DNA of 64,000 bases from positions 3,140,973-3,204,972 of the forward strand of contig NZ_CP012159.1 of assembly GCF_001189295.1 (NCBI RefSeq), read 5' to 3'. Source of the stretch: Chondromyces crocatus (GTDB taxonomy: Bacteria; Myxococcota_A; Polyangia; Polyangiales; Polyangiaceae). A program made the translations under genes and the position numbers. Positions 27,101 through 34,755 of the stretch are shown here, piece by piece; position 1 is the first letter of the stretch; each line of letters begins with the position of its first letter. A model generated the notes under the pieces. It worked only from the letters and a program-made list of their open reading frames with translations. It was not told the origin of the DNA and searched no databases.

Positions 27101-27671
27101 CATTCTCTTCGCGCGCTGTGACGTCGAACTCGGGGCGCAGCGTGACGCGGCAGCGGTACGATCCCGGAAGCACCTCGAAGGACCCTCGCTCCGCGATCCT
27201 TATGCCCGCGCCGGCGCGCCGCTCGAGCATGCTGGGTGGTTCGACCATCTCCGCTCCTTCGTGCTCGGCGATGCGCTCAAAGCGAGCACGTTCCACGCGC
27301 CGAGGGGCCCCGCCCTGGAGCCGCTGCGTCATGCGGTGACGCCGTTTCTCTTGCTCGATGCGCTCCTGACCCTCGGTACGCTCCACCGCGACCCCGCCGG
27401 TTCGCTGCCGGTCTGCGCGGCAGGCGGCATGGACAGGATTCGCTTCGGTGGCGCCATGAACGACCTGGCGCTCGGCGAGGCGCCTGGCCAGGCACGGCTC
27501 GTGGCGACCGTTCCTCTGGTGACGGGTGAGCGGGTCCTGAGCGCGTGGGCTCAGGCCTTCGATCCAGCAGGAGAGGTGCTGCTCGATGTGGAGGGGCTGC
27601 AGGGACACGTCGTGGGGCGGGTCGCTGTGGAGGGCGGTACGAAGCGGCCGATGCAGGAGGCGGCGCGATGA
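21150..27671 (+). CDS. iterative type I synthase: hotdog TE-AT-KS-KS(0)-KR-DH, no ACP
   Basis: A 2173-aa megasynthase. Residues 1-150: hotdog thioesterase-like domain resembling the CalE7/DynE7 type ('GSHHYLTNFRFQCIARE', 'RLLTTEGYSRNLAPVRVGER'). Residues 195-500: acyltransferase with GQGS and GHSFGE (Ser294). Residues 557-1015: ketosynthase with DAACASS (Cys756), EAHATAT (His889) and GHTGW. Residues 1028-1340: second KS-like domain where the active-site motif reads DTSGTS (Gly1189 instead of Cys), like a chain-length factor. Residues 1360-1780: ketoreductase (structural half, then TGGARGI; Ser and Tyr in 'TSAFSALG...QPDYGAAN'). Residues 1880-2173: dehydratase hotdog (His1894 in 'WLSGHRAQGK'). 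No carrier domain is present; the ACP is on the third gene. The start is chosen at ATG 21150 behind GGGAGAAGG. It overlaps the next gene by ATGA. Product unknown. Confidence 0.93.
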   Translation: MSGFFVVPYCLKFEDTMAYGSHHYLTNFRFQCIARETLYFAEAPDGTLPFEEDRAIRLLTTEGYSRNLAPVRVGERVTIFMTLGAVTPSSVYGYFRTVRFDGEPVACGYQRLVTVSATSEALAPLPRSVTRHVGSLDEGLEHARFVELVLRGGGALRELFPERLRRYGAELAREGLHEAKPHRMAWRGEVERAGERGRVALLLPGQGSFDLGLLRGLCAQFEVAREAVAEVEPVAQALLGGSLTKLVVGSEEVAREGLAACPDLDQFGILVQDHVAVALLRAAGLRPDVVAGHSFGEIPAVAAGGGWSLAQAAAVVGRRVLALRQAPPGRMLAVQAGAERLREAIHALGRDDVFVGVLNAAEQTVASGSVEGIAALMHQLERASMRATLLASRYAFHSPLLAPAVGPFAGALQGIEVAKGGAATYSTLDRVHYGSGPLSPARLLPMHMVTQLDFAEAVRSLHDAGCRTFVECGGGSILTALTRRNLPSQNGVRVLSCFRAGEDVVSEHRRVLEALRVLGEDLSEVVPRAASAQRAREVQGETVPSSSPEVRAEARDAEPIAIVGMGAVLPGAGGVEAYLAQLRQGTSGIVDDGARFPDLRTDFLSEGRAADKTYSLLVGAVDTLGPYAQQTGYDAEQLERLPKTARMLACALAEAKESAVMLQGGGALRVACVLGSTADGSIEHDEAALLLGVEQVLAGLSADAAEREAVMRALAEGFGLDEARRAACRGHLEPLERVVQDVLGAGGQTVLVDAACASSMHAVHLGAAMLRRGLADVVVAGGVYQPGPPSACQFSQFGGLSATGSRPLDASADGVVFGEGAAVVVLERLGDAVARGRRVDAVLVGSGLSSDGPSPSVTVPQRQGQTLAMRRAHADAGVSSGSLQYVEAHATATPVGDATEFQALVEVFGEASGTARIGLGSVKSLLGHTGWAAGVASLLKVVLALRERTIFPQHGFRAPSERIELAKSPFVIPTKALPWEAPASGEPRRAGLDSFGFGGTNAHLVVEEFSGGPASARRGRPAEGHRRLCVIGVGSVFPGSRGEPAEAPSGVLSFEAGTLGLPARAPVLPDAREAMDAAQLLAVMASEQALSALPVREIGDRIGVVIGHEGKTLRGARVNERLFADRVARWLGNREVRSELSGRVVDALREGSPAAGPYTQPGNMPNIVSGRVANVFGLRGPNFVVDTSGTSLLSALAMADLALEGDCEVVLAGAVNAFGDEVARGMSAGEDPRAIGEGAVVVALCTEATAARHGWPVLAHLQVTSTPEADRGREAHQVGQGRARMRGAEGAQELTAAVRGARAQKAAMLSWPGESRRVQIAPPPGLSGFVTGTPIQHYVPTLVRSMGANPAGRVPGRVLYVCAEAALAEEVRAEVSAGAVVLSLGCPGGEASEGTLQPREGACPSIDGRDEERLLVSFDALAPRDVDAVVVLSRATEGRAFLDGTPGSYQPPMRALFGAARRYYDAIARGEVAFAAIVLKALDGGRLTPLSGVAGGFAKALARELPAGDVRVVHADCTGARGALDALFREWRWARPEVPEEVVDVRGERHVVALAEAQEPVRGGEAALDANSVVLVTGGARGITAILLEALIERFGCRAVLLGRSRLEDAPPHTLAMNDAEFEAYERDFYAEALRADRNQKIAALRERYGLMRAAREVHQTLARLRGGAGRVDYHAVDVSRGEDVDRAVAKIAAVHGRLDLVVHGAGIQVSSRLPSKSLALFERIVDTKLAGLGNIHRALARHLPTARPHFHLVTSAFSALGNDGQPDYGAANEAMNRAASLFSGGTAGQVWSSLAWLGWNGVGMTAGSEYSALGAARGLRGIEADEGRHLFLDLVTARPRGGAFVLLTDAERARFQPRFAAGMPPSGDRGPGSATPRRSWTLDPRLEPWLSGHRAQGKIVVAGAFLVELAVRHALGAAPGEPRVVREVRDVRFFEFLRLQEAAAREVHTVTTRQVSLGGGRLVSTIEVRGDFVHASGVVLREDILFARCDVELGAQRDAAAVRSRKHLEGPSLRDPYARAGAPLEHAGWFDHLRSFVLGDALKASTFHAPRGPALEPLRHAVTPFLLLDALLTLGTLHRDPAGSLPVCAAGGMDRIRFGGAMNDLALGEAPGQARLVATVPLVTGERVLSAWAQAFDPAGEVLLDVEGLQGHVVGRVAVEGGTKRPMQEAAR

Positions 27672-28417
27672 TGCCGCAGCTGGGGGTCGCCCTCGTGCGC
27701 ATCGATGCGGAGACGGCAATCCGCTGCGGTGCCTACCTGACCGCGGCGGAGCATCGCGCTTGCGCAGCTCAGCGCGTGGCGTCCCGTCGGATGCAGTCGG
27801 CATGCGCCCGGGTGGCGGCGAAGTGGCTGCGGCTGGAGCTGGCCGAGGGGCGAAGCGCGCCGCTCGTGGCGCTGGATGCCGCTTCGCTGACGTCACATGC
27901 GCGGGGGCAGTACCTCGACGTGGCGCTGTCCGGGCCCGGCGGGACGGCTCCGCGATTCGCCGACCAGCGGGTGGCGGTATCGCTGTCGCATGCGGGTGAG
28001 GTGGCGGCGGCCGCGGTTTCTCCAGCGGGAGCCGTCGGGGTAGACGTCGAGCGTGTGGAGCCGCGCTCGGCTGCCTTCGCGGATGAGCATTTCACGCCGC
28101 AAGAGCGCGACGCCTTCACCTTCCGCTCCCCCCGACGAGCCGACCGTGCGGCGCTCGAGACGCTGCTCTGGAGCGTGAAAGAGGCCCTCTACAAATCAGG
28201 AGCCCTCACCCTGCCTCCGCGCTTCTCGTTCCGCGACATCGAGCTTTCGACTTCGCTGGCGGGATCCCCCTTCGCGTTGCCCTCCGTCCGTACCTTCGCG
28301 TTGATGGCGTGCGGCGTGCGTTTCTTTTGCCGATCCGTGCTCACCAGGACGTTCGCGCTGGCCGCGGTCGTCGAGGCTCCGCCGGATCCAGTGCTCGCTC
28401 GATCGATCCAACCCTGA
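27668..28417 (+). CDS. 4'-phosphopantetheinyl transferase, Sfp type
   Basis: A 249-aa protein that would load phosphopantetheine onto the ACP of this locus. It has 'VAVSLSHAGEVAAAAVS' (P1b region), 'GAVGVDVERVEPR' (the GxDxE Mg2+ site, about residues 123-128), 'FTPQERDAF' and the signature 'LLWSVKEALYKSGAL' (about 167-181). It starts inside the stop of the synthase (ATGA overlap), implying translational coupling and a dedicated partner. The long variable C-terminus matches the larger Sfp-type enzymes. Confidence 0.94.
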   Translation: MMPQLGVALVRIDAETAIRCGAYLTAAEHRACAAQRVASRRMQSACARVAAKWLRLELAEGRSAPLVALDAASLTSHARGQYLDVALSGPGGTAPRFADQRVAVSLSHAGEVAAAAVSPAGAVGVDVERVEPRSAAFADEHFTPQERDAFTFRSPRRADRAALETLLWSVKEALYKSGALTLPPRFSFRDIELSTSLAGSPFALPSVRTFALMACGVRFFCRSVLTRTFALAAVVEAPPDPVLARSIQP

Positions 28418-28431
28418 AGAGGCATTCGACC

Positions 28432-29880
28432 ATGCATTCGCAAGATCTGCTGGAACACGTTCGCTCCGTCTTCGTGCGCATGACGCGCTACCCTGACGAG
28501 CTTGTCGCTGCCGACGCCGACCTGGAGCAGGATCTGGGCATCGACTCCGTGAAGCGAGGCGAGATCCTCGCCACGCTCCGTGCGGAATTCGGCCTGGCAG
28601 AAGCGCTCAAAGCGGCGCCGGAGGAGCTGCGCACGGTGGCGCGCGTCGCTGATTTTCTGGAGCAGAAGCTCTCGCATCCCGAGGTGCAGCCGGTGACTGC
28701 CCTTGGGGCCGCGCGCTCCGAAGCCCCCATGATGGGCCCCGAGACGCCTCTGGATGCGCCCGCAACCTCTTCGTCAGGGCGAGAAGCGGCCAGTGTCCAC
28801 CCTGGGACTCCCGCGTTGCCAGCGCCCAGCACCGGAGCGCCAGGGATGGTGCTCGAGGTGCTCGCGGAGGCGACACGCCATCCCATCGAGCTGCTCACCC
28901 CGGAGGCGCGCCTCGAGGAAGACCTGGGCATCGATCCTCGTCGCCGTGAGGTGATCCGCTCCCTTTTGCGACAGCGGGGTGTGCGAACGGAAGAACTCGC
29001 CGCAGCGCTGGACTCCGCGCGCACCGTGGGCGCCCTCGAACGGCTCCTGACTGGCCTCACCAGCGCCGGTGCGAGGCGAAGCGAGGAGGGGCCCAGAGAT
29101 AGCCCCGCGCGCCCCAGTCACGACGTCGCTCTGACGGGGAAGACCGTGCTCGTCACGGGCTCCAGCCGCGGCCTGGGCCGCGCGATCGCGAAGGCGCTGG
29201 CGCGCGCTGGTGCCAGAGTCGTGATCAACAGCTTTCATTCGCGTGACGACGGCGAGGCCGCGACGGACGAGATCCATCGCGCCGGCGGCGAGGCCATTCA
29301 CGTCTGGGGCTCGGTCGCCAATCCATCTCATGTCGACGCCATGTTTCGCGCCATCGAGCGAGACGTGGGGGAGCTGCACCATTTCATCAGCAATGCCTCG
29401 AATGGGCGATTCGGTTCGCTGGAGCAGACGACGCCAGAACACTGGGAGCTGGCGTTTCGCACCAACGTCATCGGTTACCACCAGTGCGCCCTTCGCGCCG
29501 CACAGCTCATGGAGCGGCAGGGGGGAGGCCGGATCGTCGCCCTCTCCTCGAACGGGGCGGGTCGCTACCTCGAACACTTCGGCGCCATGGGAGCCGTGAA
29601 GGCTGCCGTCGAGACGCTCACGCGCGCTCTCGCCGTGGAGCTCGCCCCGCGGAACGTACAGGTCAACACGGTGTCGGCGGGACCCATCTATGGCCACGTC
29701 ACGAGCCATTACCCGGATCACGAGCGGCTCCTTCCCTACTGGGAGTCGCGCACCCCTGGAGGGCGACTTTGCAGCGAGGCGGACATCGCCGCTGCGGTGC
29801 TTCTCCTGCTGGCAGACGGAGCCCGGATGATCAACGGCGCCACCATCACGGTGGATGCCGGAGGCTCGCTGTGCATCTGA
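28432..29880 (+). CDS. ACP - degenerate ACP - enoyl reductase (FabL-like SDR) fusion
   Basis: A 482-aa protein. Residues 1-80: acyl carrier protein with QDLGIDSVKRGEI (attachment Ser39). Residues 85-140: linker. Residues 140-210: a second ACP-like helical domain whose motif reads EDLGIDPRRREVI; Pro169 replaces the phosphopantetheine Ser, so it cannot be loaded. Residues 235-482: SDR resembling enoyl-ACP reductase III (FabL): 'TGSSRGLGRAIAKAL', 'NSFHSRDDGEAATDEI', 'ISNASNGRFGSLEQTTPEHW', 'VNTVSAGPIYG'. In the YxxxxxxK site of FabL the Tyr appears to be Phe (FGAMGAVK). It supplies the only carrier site and the ER missing from the megasynthase. Start ATG 28432, 14 bp after the PPTase gene. Confidence 0.88.
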   Translation: MHSQDLLEHVRSVFVRMTRYPDELVAADADLEQDLGIDSVKRGEILATLRAEFGLAEALKAAPEELRTVARVADFLEQKLSHPEVQPVTALGAARSEAPMMGPETPLDAPATSSSGREAASVHPGTPALPAPSTGAPGMVLEVLAEATRHPIELLTPEARLEEDLGIDPRRREVIRSLLRQRGVRTEELAAALDSARTVGALERLLTGLTSAGARRSEEGPRDSPARPSHDVALTGKTVLVTGSSRGLGRAIAKALARAGARVVINSFHSRDDGEAATDEIHRAGGEAIHVWGSVANPSHVDAMFRAIERDVGELHHFISNASNGRFGSLEQTTPEHWELAFRTNVIGYHQCALRAAQLMERQGGGRIVALSSNGAGRYLEHFGAMGAVKAAVETLTRALAVELAPRNVQVNTVSAGPIYGHVTSHYPDHERLLPYWESRTPGGRLCSEADIAAAVLLLLADGARMINGATITVDAGGSLCI

Positions 29881-29926
29881 CCTGGGTCGGAAGACCCGCG
29901 GTCGTATTCACCCGTGAGGAGGCGTC

Positions 29927-31381
29927 ATGACGGAGATGCGTGAGGAAAAACGACCCCCGGGCCCTGGCCCTCTCACCAGCCTGCGCTACCTGGCGAATTT
30001 CCGTACGGGTAACATGCGTCATTACGAGGCGCTGTTCGCGCGGTATGGCGACGTCGTCCGCCTGCGGGCACCCGGGGCCGAGGACTTCGTGCTCGCATTC
30101 CACCCGCGCGACATCGGCCACATCCTCCGGACGAGCAGCCGCAATTACCCGAAGGGAAAGCGCTACCACGAGCTGGTGCCCGTGCTCGGCTGGGGGCTCG
30201 TCAACAGCGAGGGAGACCTGTGGCGGCGCCAGCGGCGGCTGGTGCAGCCACAGTTCAATCACGCGGGCACCCTCGGGTTCGTACCACTCATCATTGCGCA
30301 TACCGAGGCGCTGCTCCGGCGCTGGGACGCTCGACCGGACGAATTCGAGCGCGACATCAACGACGACATGATGGACGTGACCTTCGGCATCGCAGGTGAG
30401 GCTTTCTTCGGAGCAGCCCTCCACGCCCACACCGACACGGTGCGCACCGCCTTCAAGTTCGCGCTGTCGATGGCGCTCAAGCGGATGTATTCGCTCGTCA
30501 ACCTACCGCTCTCCTGGCCGCTCCCCAGTCACGCGCGGTTCCACCACGCCATGGGCCAGGTGCATGCGGTCATCGACGAGATCATCGATGGGTATCAGGC
30601 CGGTGATGGCAGCCCCGACAACGTGCTGGTCCGGCTCATGAAAGCGGTGGATCCGGAGACCGGCGAGGCGATGGATCGGGCTCAGTTGCGTGACGAGATC
30701 AAGACGATCCTCATGGTGGGGCACGAGACGTCGAGCGTGACCGCCACCTGGGCGCTCTACCTGCTGAGCCAGCACCGGGAAGCCTGCGAGCGGCTCACGG
30801 AGGAGATCGATCGGGTCCTCTCGGGTCGTACGCCGACGGTCGAAGACCTCGACGCCATGCCGTACCTCGGCATGGTCTTCAACGAGTGCCTGCGGCTGAT
30901 GCCTTCTGTGCCTTTCATCCTGCGCAGCCCGCTCGAAGACGATGTCGTCGGTGGGTATCGGGTCGAGGCTGGCTCGACGGTGGCCATCGTCCCGTGGGTC
31001 ACCCACCGACACCCAGCGTTCTGGAACGCACCGGAGAAGTTCATGCCGGAGCGATTCGCCGAGTCGCGGAAGAGCGCCGAGGAGAAGCTCGCCTTCATTC
31101 CCTTCGGCGCTGGGCAGCGGATCTGCCTCGGAGAGTTCATGGGTCAGCTCGAAGGAAAGATCATGGTGACCATGCTGTTGCAGCGTTATCGATTCCAGCT
31201 GATCCCCGGCTTCGACCCCAGATGCCGAGGCTTCATCTCCCTGCAACCGCTGAACGGGATGCGTATGATCTGCCGTCGCCGGGAGCAGACGAGAAGCGCG
31301 AGCGTCAGGCGCGGTGGTGACGGTGTGCGCGAGAGCGTGGCTCGACCGTCACGAGCTTGCCCCTTCAGCGCTGGCTCCTGA
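29927..31381 (+). CDS. cytochrome P450
   Basis: A 484-aa heme monooxygenase. It has the I-helix 'ILMVGHETSSVTATWAL' (about residue 263), the K-helix ExxR in 'NECLRLMPSVPFILR', and the heme ligand loop 'FIPFGAGQRICLGEF' (Cys400). Overall pattern is nearest to bacterial CYP102/CYP4/CYP110-like fatty-acid or terpene hydroxylases rather than class I CYP105-type proteins. No reductase domain is fused, so it needs external redox partners not found nearby. A GAGGAGG site precedes the ATG. It lies 46 bp after the ACP-reductase gene and is probably in the same operon, hydroxylating the polyketide chain. Confidence 0.94.
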   Translation: MTEMREEKRPPGPGPLTSLRYLANFRTGNMRHYEALFARYGDVVRLRAPGAEDFVLAFHPRDIGHILRTSSRNYPKGKRYHELVPVLGWGLVNSEGDLWRRQRRLVQPQFNHAGTLGFVPLIIAHTEALLRRWDARPDEFERDINDDMMDVTFGIAGEAFFGAALHAHTDTVRTAFKFALSMALKRMYSLVNLPLSWPLPSHARFHHAMGQVHAVIDEIIDGYQAGDGSPDNVLVRLMKAVDPETGEAMDRAQLRDEIKTILMVGHETSSVTATWALYLLSQHREACERLTEEIDRVLSGRTPTVEDLDAMPYLGMVFNECLRLMPSVPFILRSPLEDDVVGGYRVEAGSTVAIVPWVTHRHPAFWNAPEKFMPERFAESRKSAEEKLAFIPFGAGQRICLGEFMGQLEGKIMVTMLLQRYRFQLIPGFDPRCRGFISLQPLNGMRMICRRREQTRSASVRRGGDGVRESVARPSRACPFSAGS

Positions 31382-31686
31382 GCTGCGCCGAGCACCTCCA
31401 AGAGGGAGACGAGCGCAGATTCGAGGCCCCTCCTCGCTGCGCTCACGATGGTTCGGCCATGTCGCTGGGCGTGCTGCTCGCATTGACCGAAACCCGAACG
31501 GCGCACGGAATCTTCTTGACCTCGACCAGCCCCCTGGTCTTCCCTGCGCGAACGCGCCCGGGCACGATCGAAATGGCACTCCCTCTGCGTTCGACACATC
31601 GCAGAGCCCCCGAGAGAGCTGGACCGAGGTCTGTCGCTCGGGTGCGGGAGAAGCCAGTCACCTCTCGGGTCGAGTGAGGGAACCTG
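31382..31686. other. 305-bp gap between P450 and SDR genes
   Basis: No gene is supported. Its left part holds a strong stem-loop (described separately). The remainder shows no clear promoter, though the gap suggests that the two SDR genes may have their own. Confidence 0.35.
31411..31444 (+). terminator. stem-loop after the synthase-P450 gene group
   Basis: GAGCGCAG pairs perfectly with CTGCGCTC; inside it, CGAGG pairs with CCTCG around a 5-nt loop, with a 3-nt bulge. No T-tract follows. Confidence 0.55.
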
Positions 31687-32397
31687 ATGCTACCGGGACT
31701 CGCAGACAAGGTCGCCATCGTCACGGGCCACTCCAGCGGCATCGGTGCGGCAATTGCATCGCTCTTGGGAGAGCAGGGGTGCCGTGTTCACGGGTTCGAC
31801 TTGCCAGACGTCGACCTGCGCGACCTGGGCTCCATCGGGGCCCATGTGGAGCGGGTGGTCGAGCGTGAAGGGCGAGTCGACATCCTCGTCAACAATGCCG
31901 GGGTCACCCACCTCGGAAACCTCGTCGATACGTCGCTCGACGATATCGACGCCGTGCTCACGGTGAACCTCAAGGCGCCCTTTCTCCTGATGAAGCACGT
32001 GATCCCCCACATGGTGCGCCAGGGCAAAGGGGCGATCGTCAACAATGCCAGCGATCAAGCGTTCATCGGAAAGCGCGACAGCTCGATCTATGGCGCCTCG
32101 AAGGCGGCGCTGGCGCAGCTCACGATGAGCGCCGCGCTCGACTGGGGCTCGCAGGGCATTCGCGTCAACTGCGTCGCGCCTGGGAGCACGGACACCCCGA
32201 TGCTCCGCCGGGTCATCGCGGAGCTTTCCGCGCGAAGGCAACAGGCGACGGATGACGATTACAAGAGCGCCGTCCCGCTGGGGCGATTCGCCGACCCGCG
32301 GGAAATTGCCTGGGCGGTCGCGTTCCTCGCGTCGGACGCTGCCTCGTTCATGACGGGCGTGGTCCTTCCGGTGGACGGGGGAGGGGTGGCCCAATGA
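31687..32397 (+). CDS. short-chain dehydrogenase/reductase 1 of the locus
   Basis: A 236-aa classical SDR. Cofactor motif TGHSSGIGAAIA, 'ILVNNAGVTH', catalytic Ser in 'IVNNASDQAFIG', YxxxK in 'IYGASKAAL', and 'VAPGSTDTPML'. An Asp-rich stretch after beta-2 ('GFDLPDVDLRD') favours NAD(H). It likely oxidises or reduces an alcohol/ketone in the tailoring of the locus product. Its stop overlaps the start of the next SDR gene (ATGA), so the two are translationally coupled. Confidence 0.92.
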   Translation: MLPGLADKVAIVTGHSSGIGAAIASLLGEQGCRVHGFDLPDVDLRDLGSIGAHVERVVEREGRVDILVNNAGVTHLGNLVDTSLDDIDAVLTVNLKAPFLLMKHVIPHMVRQGKGAIVNNASDQAFIGKRDSSIYGASKAALAQLTMSAALDWGSQGIRVNCVAPGSTDTPMLRRVIAELSARRQQATDDDYKSAVPLGRFADPREIAWAVAFLASDAASFMTGVVLPVDGGGVAQ

Positions 32398-33107
32398 GCG
32401 AGCGGGTCGTCCTCGTGACCGGCGGCTCGCGCGGCATTGGCGAGGCCTTGATCGAGCGCTTCCACCAAGGAGGGTTCCTCGTCGCGGCGTTCGCCCGCAC
32501 GCCGATCACCTCCGCGTCCGCAGCCCTGACGCGGACGTGTGACGTCAGCGACGCCGCACAGGTCAAGGCAGGGATCGGCGCCGTCCTCGAGCGGTTCGGT
32601 CGCCTCGACGTGGTGGTCAACAACGCGGGGCTGGCGGGCGTGAACTCGCTGGATCCCGACGACGACGACTCCTTCTGGAGGCGAGTCATCGCGGTCAACC
32701 TGGATGGGACGTACCTCGTATCCAAACACGCGCTCCCGCATTTGCCCGATCGAACGGGGCGTATCATCAACATCGCCTCGGTCCTCGCGCTGAAGGGAGC
32801 TCCGGATCAGACTGCCTACACGGCCGCCAAGCACGGCGTCATTGGTTTCACCCGCGCCCTCGCGCTCCATACCGCTCCCCGGGGCATCACCGTCAACGCC
32901 ATCTGCCCGGGATGGACCCGCACGGCCATGGCCGAAGGCCGCATGCGCGATCTCGGCCTCGACGAGGAGGCGCTCGCACGCAGCGTTCCTCTGGGCCGCT
33001 TCATCGAGCCCCGGGAAGTCGCAGACCTGGCCTTCACGCTGGCTGGGGACGGGGCCGCCGGCATCACGGGGCAAGCCATCTCGATCGACGGTGGGGCGCT
33101 GGCCTGA
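32394..33107 (+). CDS. short-chain dehydrogenase/reductase 2 of the locus
   Basis: A 237-aa classical SDR. TGGSRGIGEALI, 'VVNNAGLAGVNS', 'IINIASVLALKG', YxxxK in 'AYTAAKHGVIGF', and the C-terminal 'ITGQAISIDGGAL'. It resembles 3-ketoacyl-ACP reductase / 3-hydroxybutyrate dehydrogenase-type enzymes. The Ala-Arg after beta-2 ('AAFARTPIT') suits NADP(H), so the two coupled SDRs may have opposite cofactor preferences. It converges on hemH with only 27 bp between. Confidence 0.92.
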   Translation: MSERVVLVTGGSRGIGEALIERFHQGGFLVAAFARTPITSASAALTRTCDVSDAAQVKAGIGAVLERFGRLDVVVNNAGLAGVNSLDPDDDDSFWRRVIAVNLDGTYLVSKHALPHLPDRTGRIINIASVLALKGAPDQTAYTAAKHGVIGFTRALALHTAPRGITVNAICPGWTRTAMAEGRMRDLGLDEEALARSVPLGRFIEPREVADLAFTLAGDGAAGITGQAISIDGGALA

Positions 33108-33134
33108 CCCTGCTCTCCGTCGCCTCGCCGGCAA

Positions 33135-34028
33135 CTACGCAGAGAGCGCGCGGCGTGCGACAGCCTCCATGGCGTCGATGAAGCGCGGCCTGTCGCACAC
33201 GGCCCTGGCCCGGAGGAGGCGCTCCAGGCCTGCGCGCTGCGCGATTTGCGGCGCCTCGATGTCGAGATCGTAGAGCGTCTCGACATGCTCGGCGAGGAAG
33301 CCGATGGGCGCGACGAGGGCCGTCCGGGCGCCTGCTGCCGCGAGCGCGGCGAAGGTCTCGGCGAGATCCGGCCCGAGCCATGGCTCGGCGCTCGCTCCCT
33401 GGCTCTGAAAGGCGATAGAGGTCGTCGCTCCCCGTGCACGGAGCCGCTGCGCGACGGCGTCGGCCATGGCGCGGAATTCGATCTCGTAGCGGTCCCCGGC
33501 AGCGATGACGCGGCGGGGGAGGCTATGGGCCGAGAGGACGATGGGGATGTCGTTTCGCTCGGCCTCAAGGGCGGCAGCCAGCGCCTCATCGATGGTCTCG
33601 ACGAATGCATCGAGCAATGCAGGCTCGAGGCCCCAGGCAGGGGCATAGCGGAGCGACAGCTGTGGATGGGGCGCCGCGGCTTCACGGACGGCCGCGTGAT
33701 ACACATCGACCGATTGTGGCGCCAGAGGGAGAGAAAGGAGCGTCCGGACGCCCTGCGCGACGAGTCCCGGCAGAACCTCGCCAGGGTACGGGTGCCAGAG
33801 CCGCCCTGCCACGACGACCGGGACACCGAGGCGGGCCTCCAGGGCGCGTGCCTGGGCCTCGGTGATGCTCATGAGGGGTGATCCGCCGATGAGCTCGAAC
33901 CGATGGGCGACCTCCTGCACGAGTTCGGGCGGCGTCGGGCGACCGCGTCGAATGTTGTGGAGAAAGGCAGGGATGTCTTCGGTGAGCGAGACTGTGCCGT
34001 GGCATGAGAGAAGGACGGCGACCGACAT
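33135..34028 (-). CDS. hemH: ferrochelatase
   Basis: A 297-aa protein that inserts Fe2+ into porphyrin. Family motifs: 'VLLSCHGTVSLTEDIPAFL', 'GGSPLMSITEAQA', 'IVLSAHSLPRRVI' (metal-site His), 'AFQSQGASAEPWLGP', and 'VAPIGFLAEHVETLYDLDIE' (conserved Glu). It is soluble with no membrane anchor. It sits between the SDR and TetR genes on the opposite strand. It could be the housekeeping copy; whether its position next to a P450 locus has meaning is unknown. Confidence 0.95.
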   Translation of the reverse strand: MSVAVLLSCHGTVSLTEDIPAFLHNIRRGRPTPPELVQEVAHRFELIGGSPLMSITEAQARALEARLGVPVVVAGRLWHPYPGEVLPGLVAQGVRTLLSLPLAPQSVDVYHAAVREAAAPHPQLSLRYAPAWGLEPALLDAFVETIDEALAAALEAERNDIPIVLSAHSLPRRVIAAGDRYEIEFRAMADAVAQRLRARGATTSIAFQSQGASAEPWLGPDLAETFAALAAAGARTALVAPIGFLAEHVETLYDLDIEAPQIAQRAGLERLLRARAVCDRPRFIDAMEAVARRALSA

Positions 34029-34129
34029 GATTGCCGGACCCTAGCACGGGCGAACCCCTGAGCCCGAAGCGGACGCTTGGCGGCATGCTTCGAGGGGTCC
34101 GACGCCGAGCAGCCCGACGCCGAGCAGGT

Positions 34130-34711
34130 TCAGGCCGGACCTTCGTCGACGATCGCCTGGGACGCGGTCTCAAGCCACCGGCGGGTGGAGGCGATGCGCG
34201 CCCCGGCGAGCGGCTGGAGGGGGAGAAGCTTCCAGTAGGTCAGAAAGCCACCCCAGAGGATGATGAGCCGCGCAGCCCGGCCCTGGCCGTCCGGAGGACC
34301 CAGCCACGTCCCCAGGGGGATGACCACCTTCGTCTGGAGCAGCTCGATGCTCATGTCGCGCGTGGCGGGATCTGCGGTCGAGAGGATCATCATGGCCAGC
34401 GGGCTGGCGATGTTCTCGGAGTCGAAGAACCGCGCCACCATGTCCACGCCGAAGCGACGTCGATCTCCATGCAGCACCGCGGAGATCCCGAGCGATCGCT
34501 CCAGCGTCGCGCGGAACAGCCCCTCCTTCGAGCCGAAGTAGCGGCCGACGAGCGCCGAGTTCACCCCGGCGAGCTCGGCCACCTCGCGCACGCCCGTGTT
34601 GGCGAAGCCTCGTGTGGCGAACAGCGAGTGCGCGGCAGAAAGAATCGCGCTGCGCGTGCGGTCGGCATCGCGCTGACGTGACGTCTTCTTGGGGTCGGCG
34701 GATGTAGGCAT
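34130..34711 (-). CDS. TetR-family regulator of the divergent monooxygenase gene
   Basis: A 193-aa protein. The HTH at residues 15-62: '[20 protein letters not shown]', '[20 protein letters not shown]', '[14 protein letters not shown]'. The C-terminal ligand-binding half has no tell-tale motif. ATG 34711 lies inside a 22-bp palindrome, and a second, matching palindrome stands before the divergent monooxygenase gene; autoregulation and control of that gene follow as inference. A GTG six bases upstream is an alternative start. Confidence 0.93.
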   Translation of the reverse strand: MPTSADPKKTSRQRDADRTRSAILSAAHSLFATRGFANTGVREVAELAGVNSALVGRYFGSKEGLFRATLERSLGISAVLHGDRRRFGVDMVARFFDSENIASPLAMMILSTADPATRDMSIELLQTKVVIPLGTWLGPPDGQGRAARLIILWGGFLTYWKLLPLQPLAGARIASTRRWLETASQAIVDEGPA

Positions 34712-34730
34712 GTACACAGCAGTTTACATG
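34709..34730. promoter_or_regulatory. TetR operator candidate O1
   Basis: CATGTACAC-AGCA-GTTTACATG: 9-bp arms, 4-bp spacer, one mismatch. It overlaps the start codon of the TetR gene. It has the same layout and core (ATGTACAC) as O2, 47 bp away. Confidence 0.75.
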
Positions 34731-34755
34731 CGAAGGGTCATGGACTAAACCCAAC

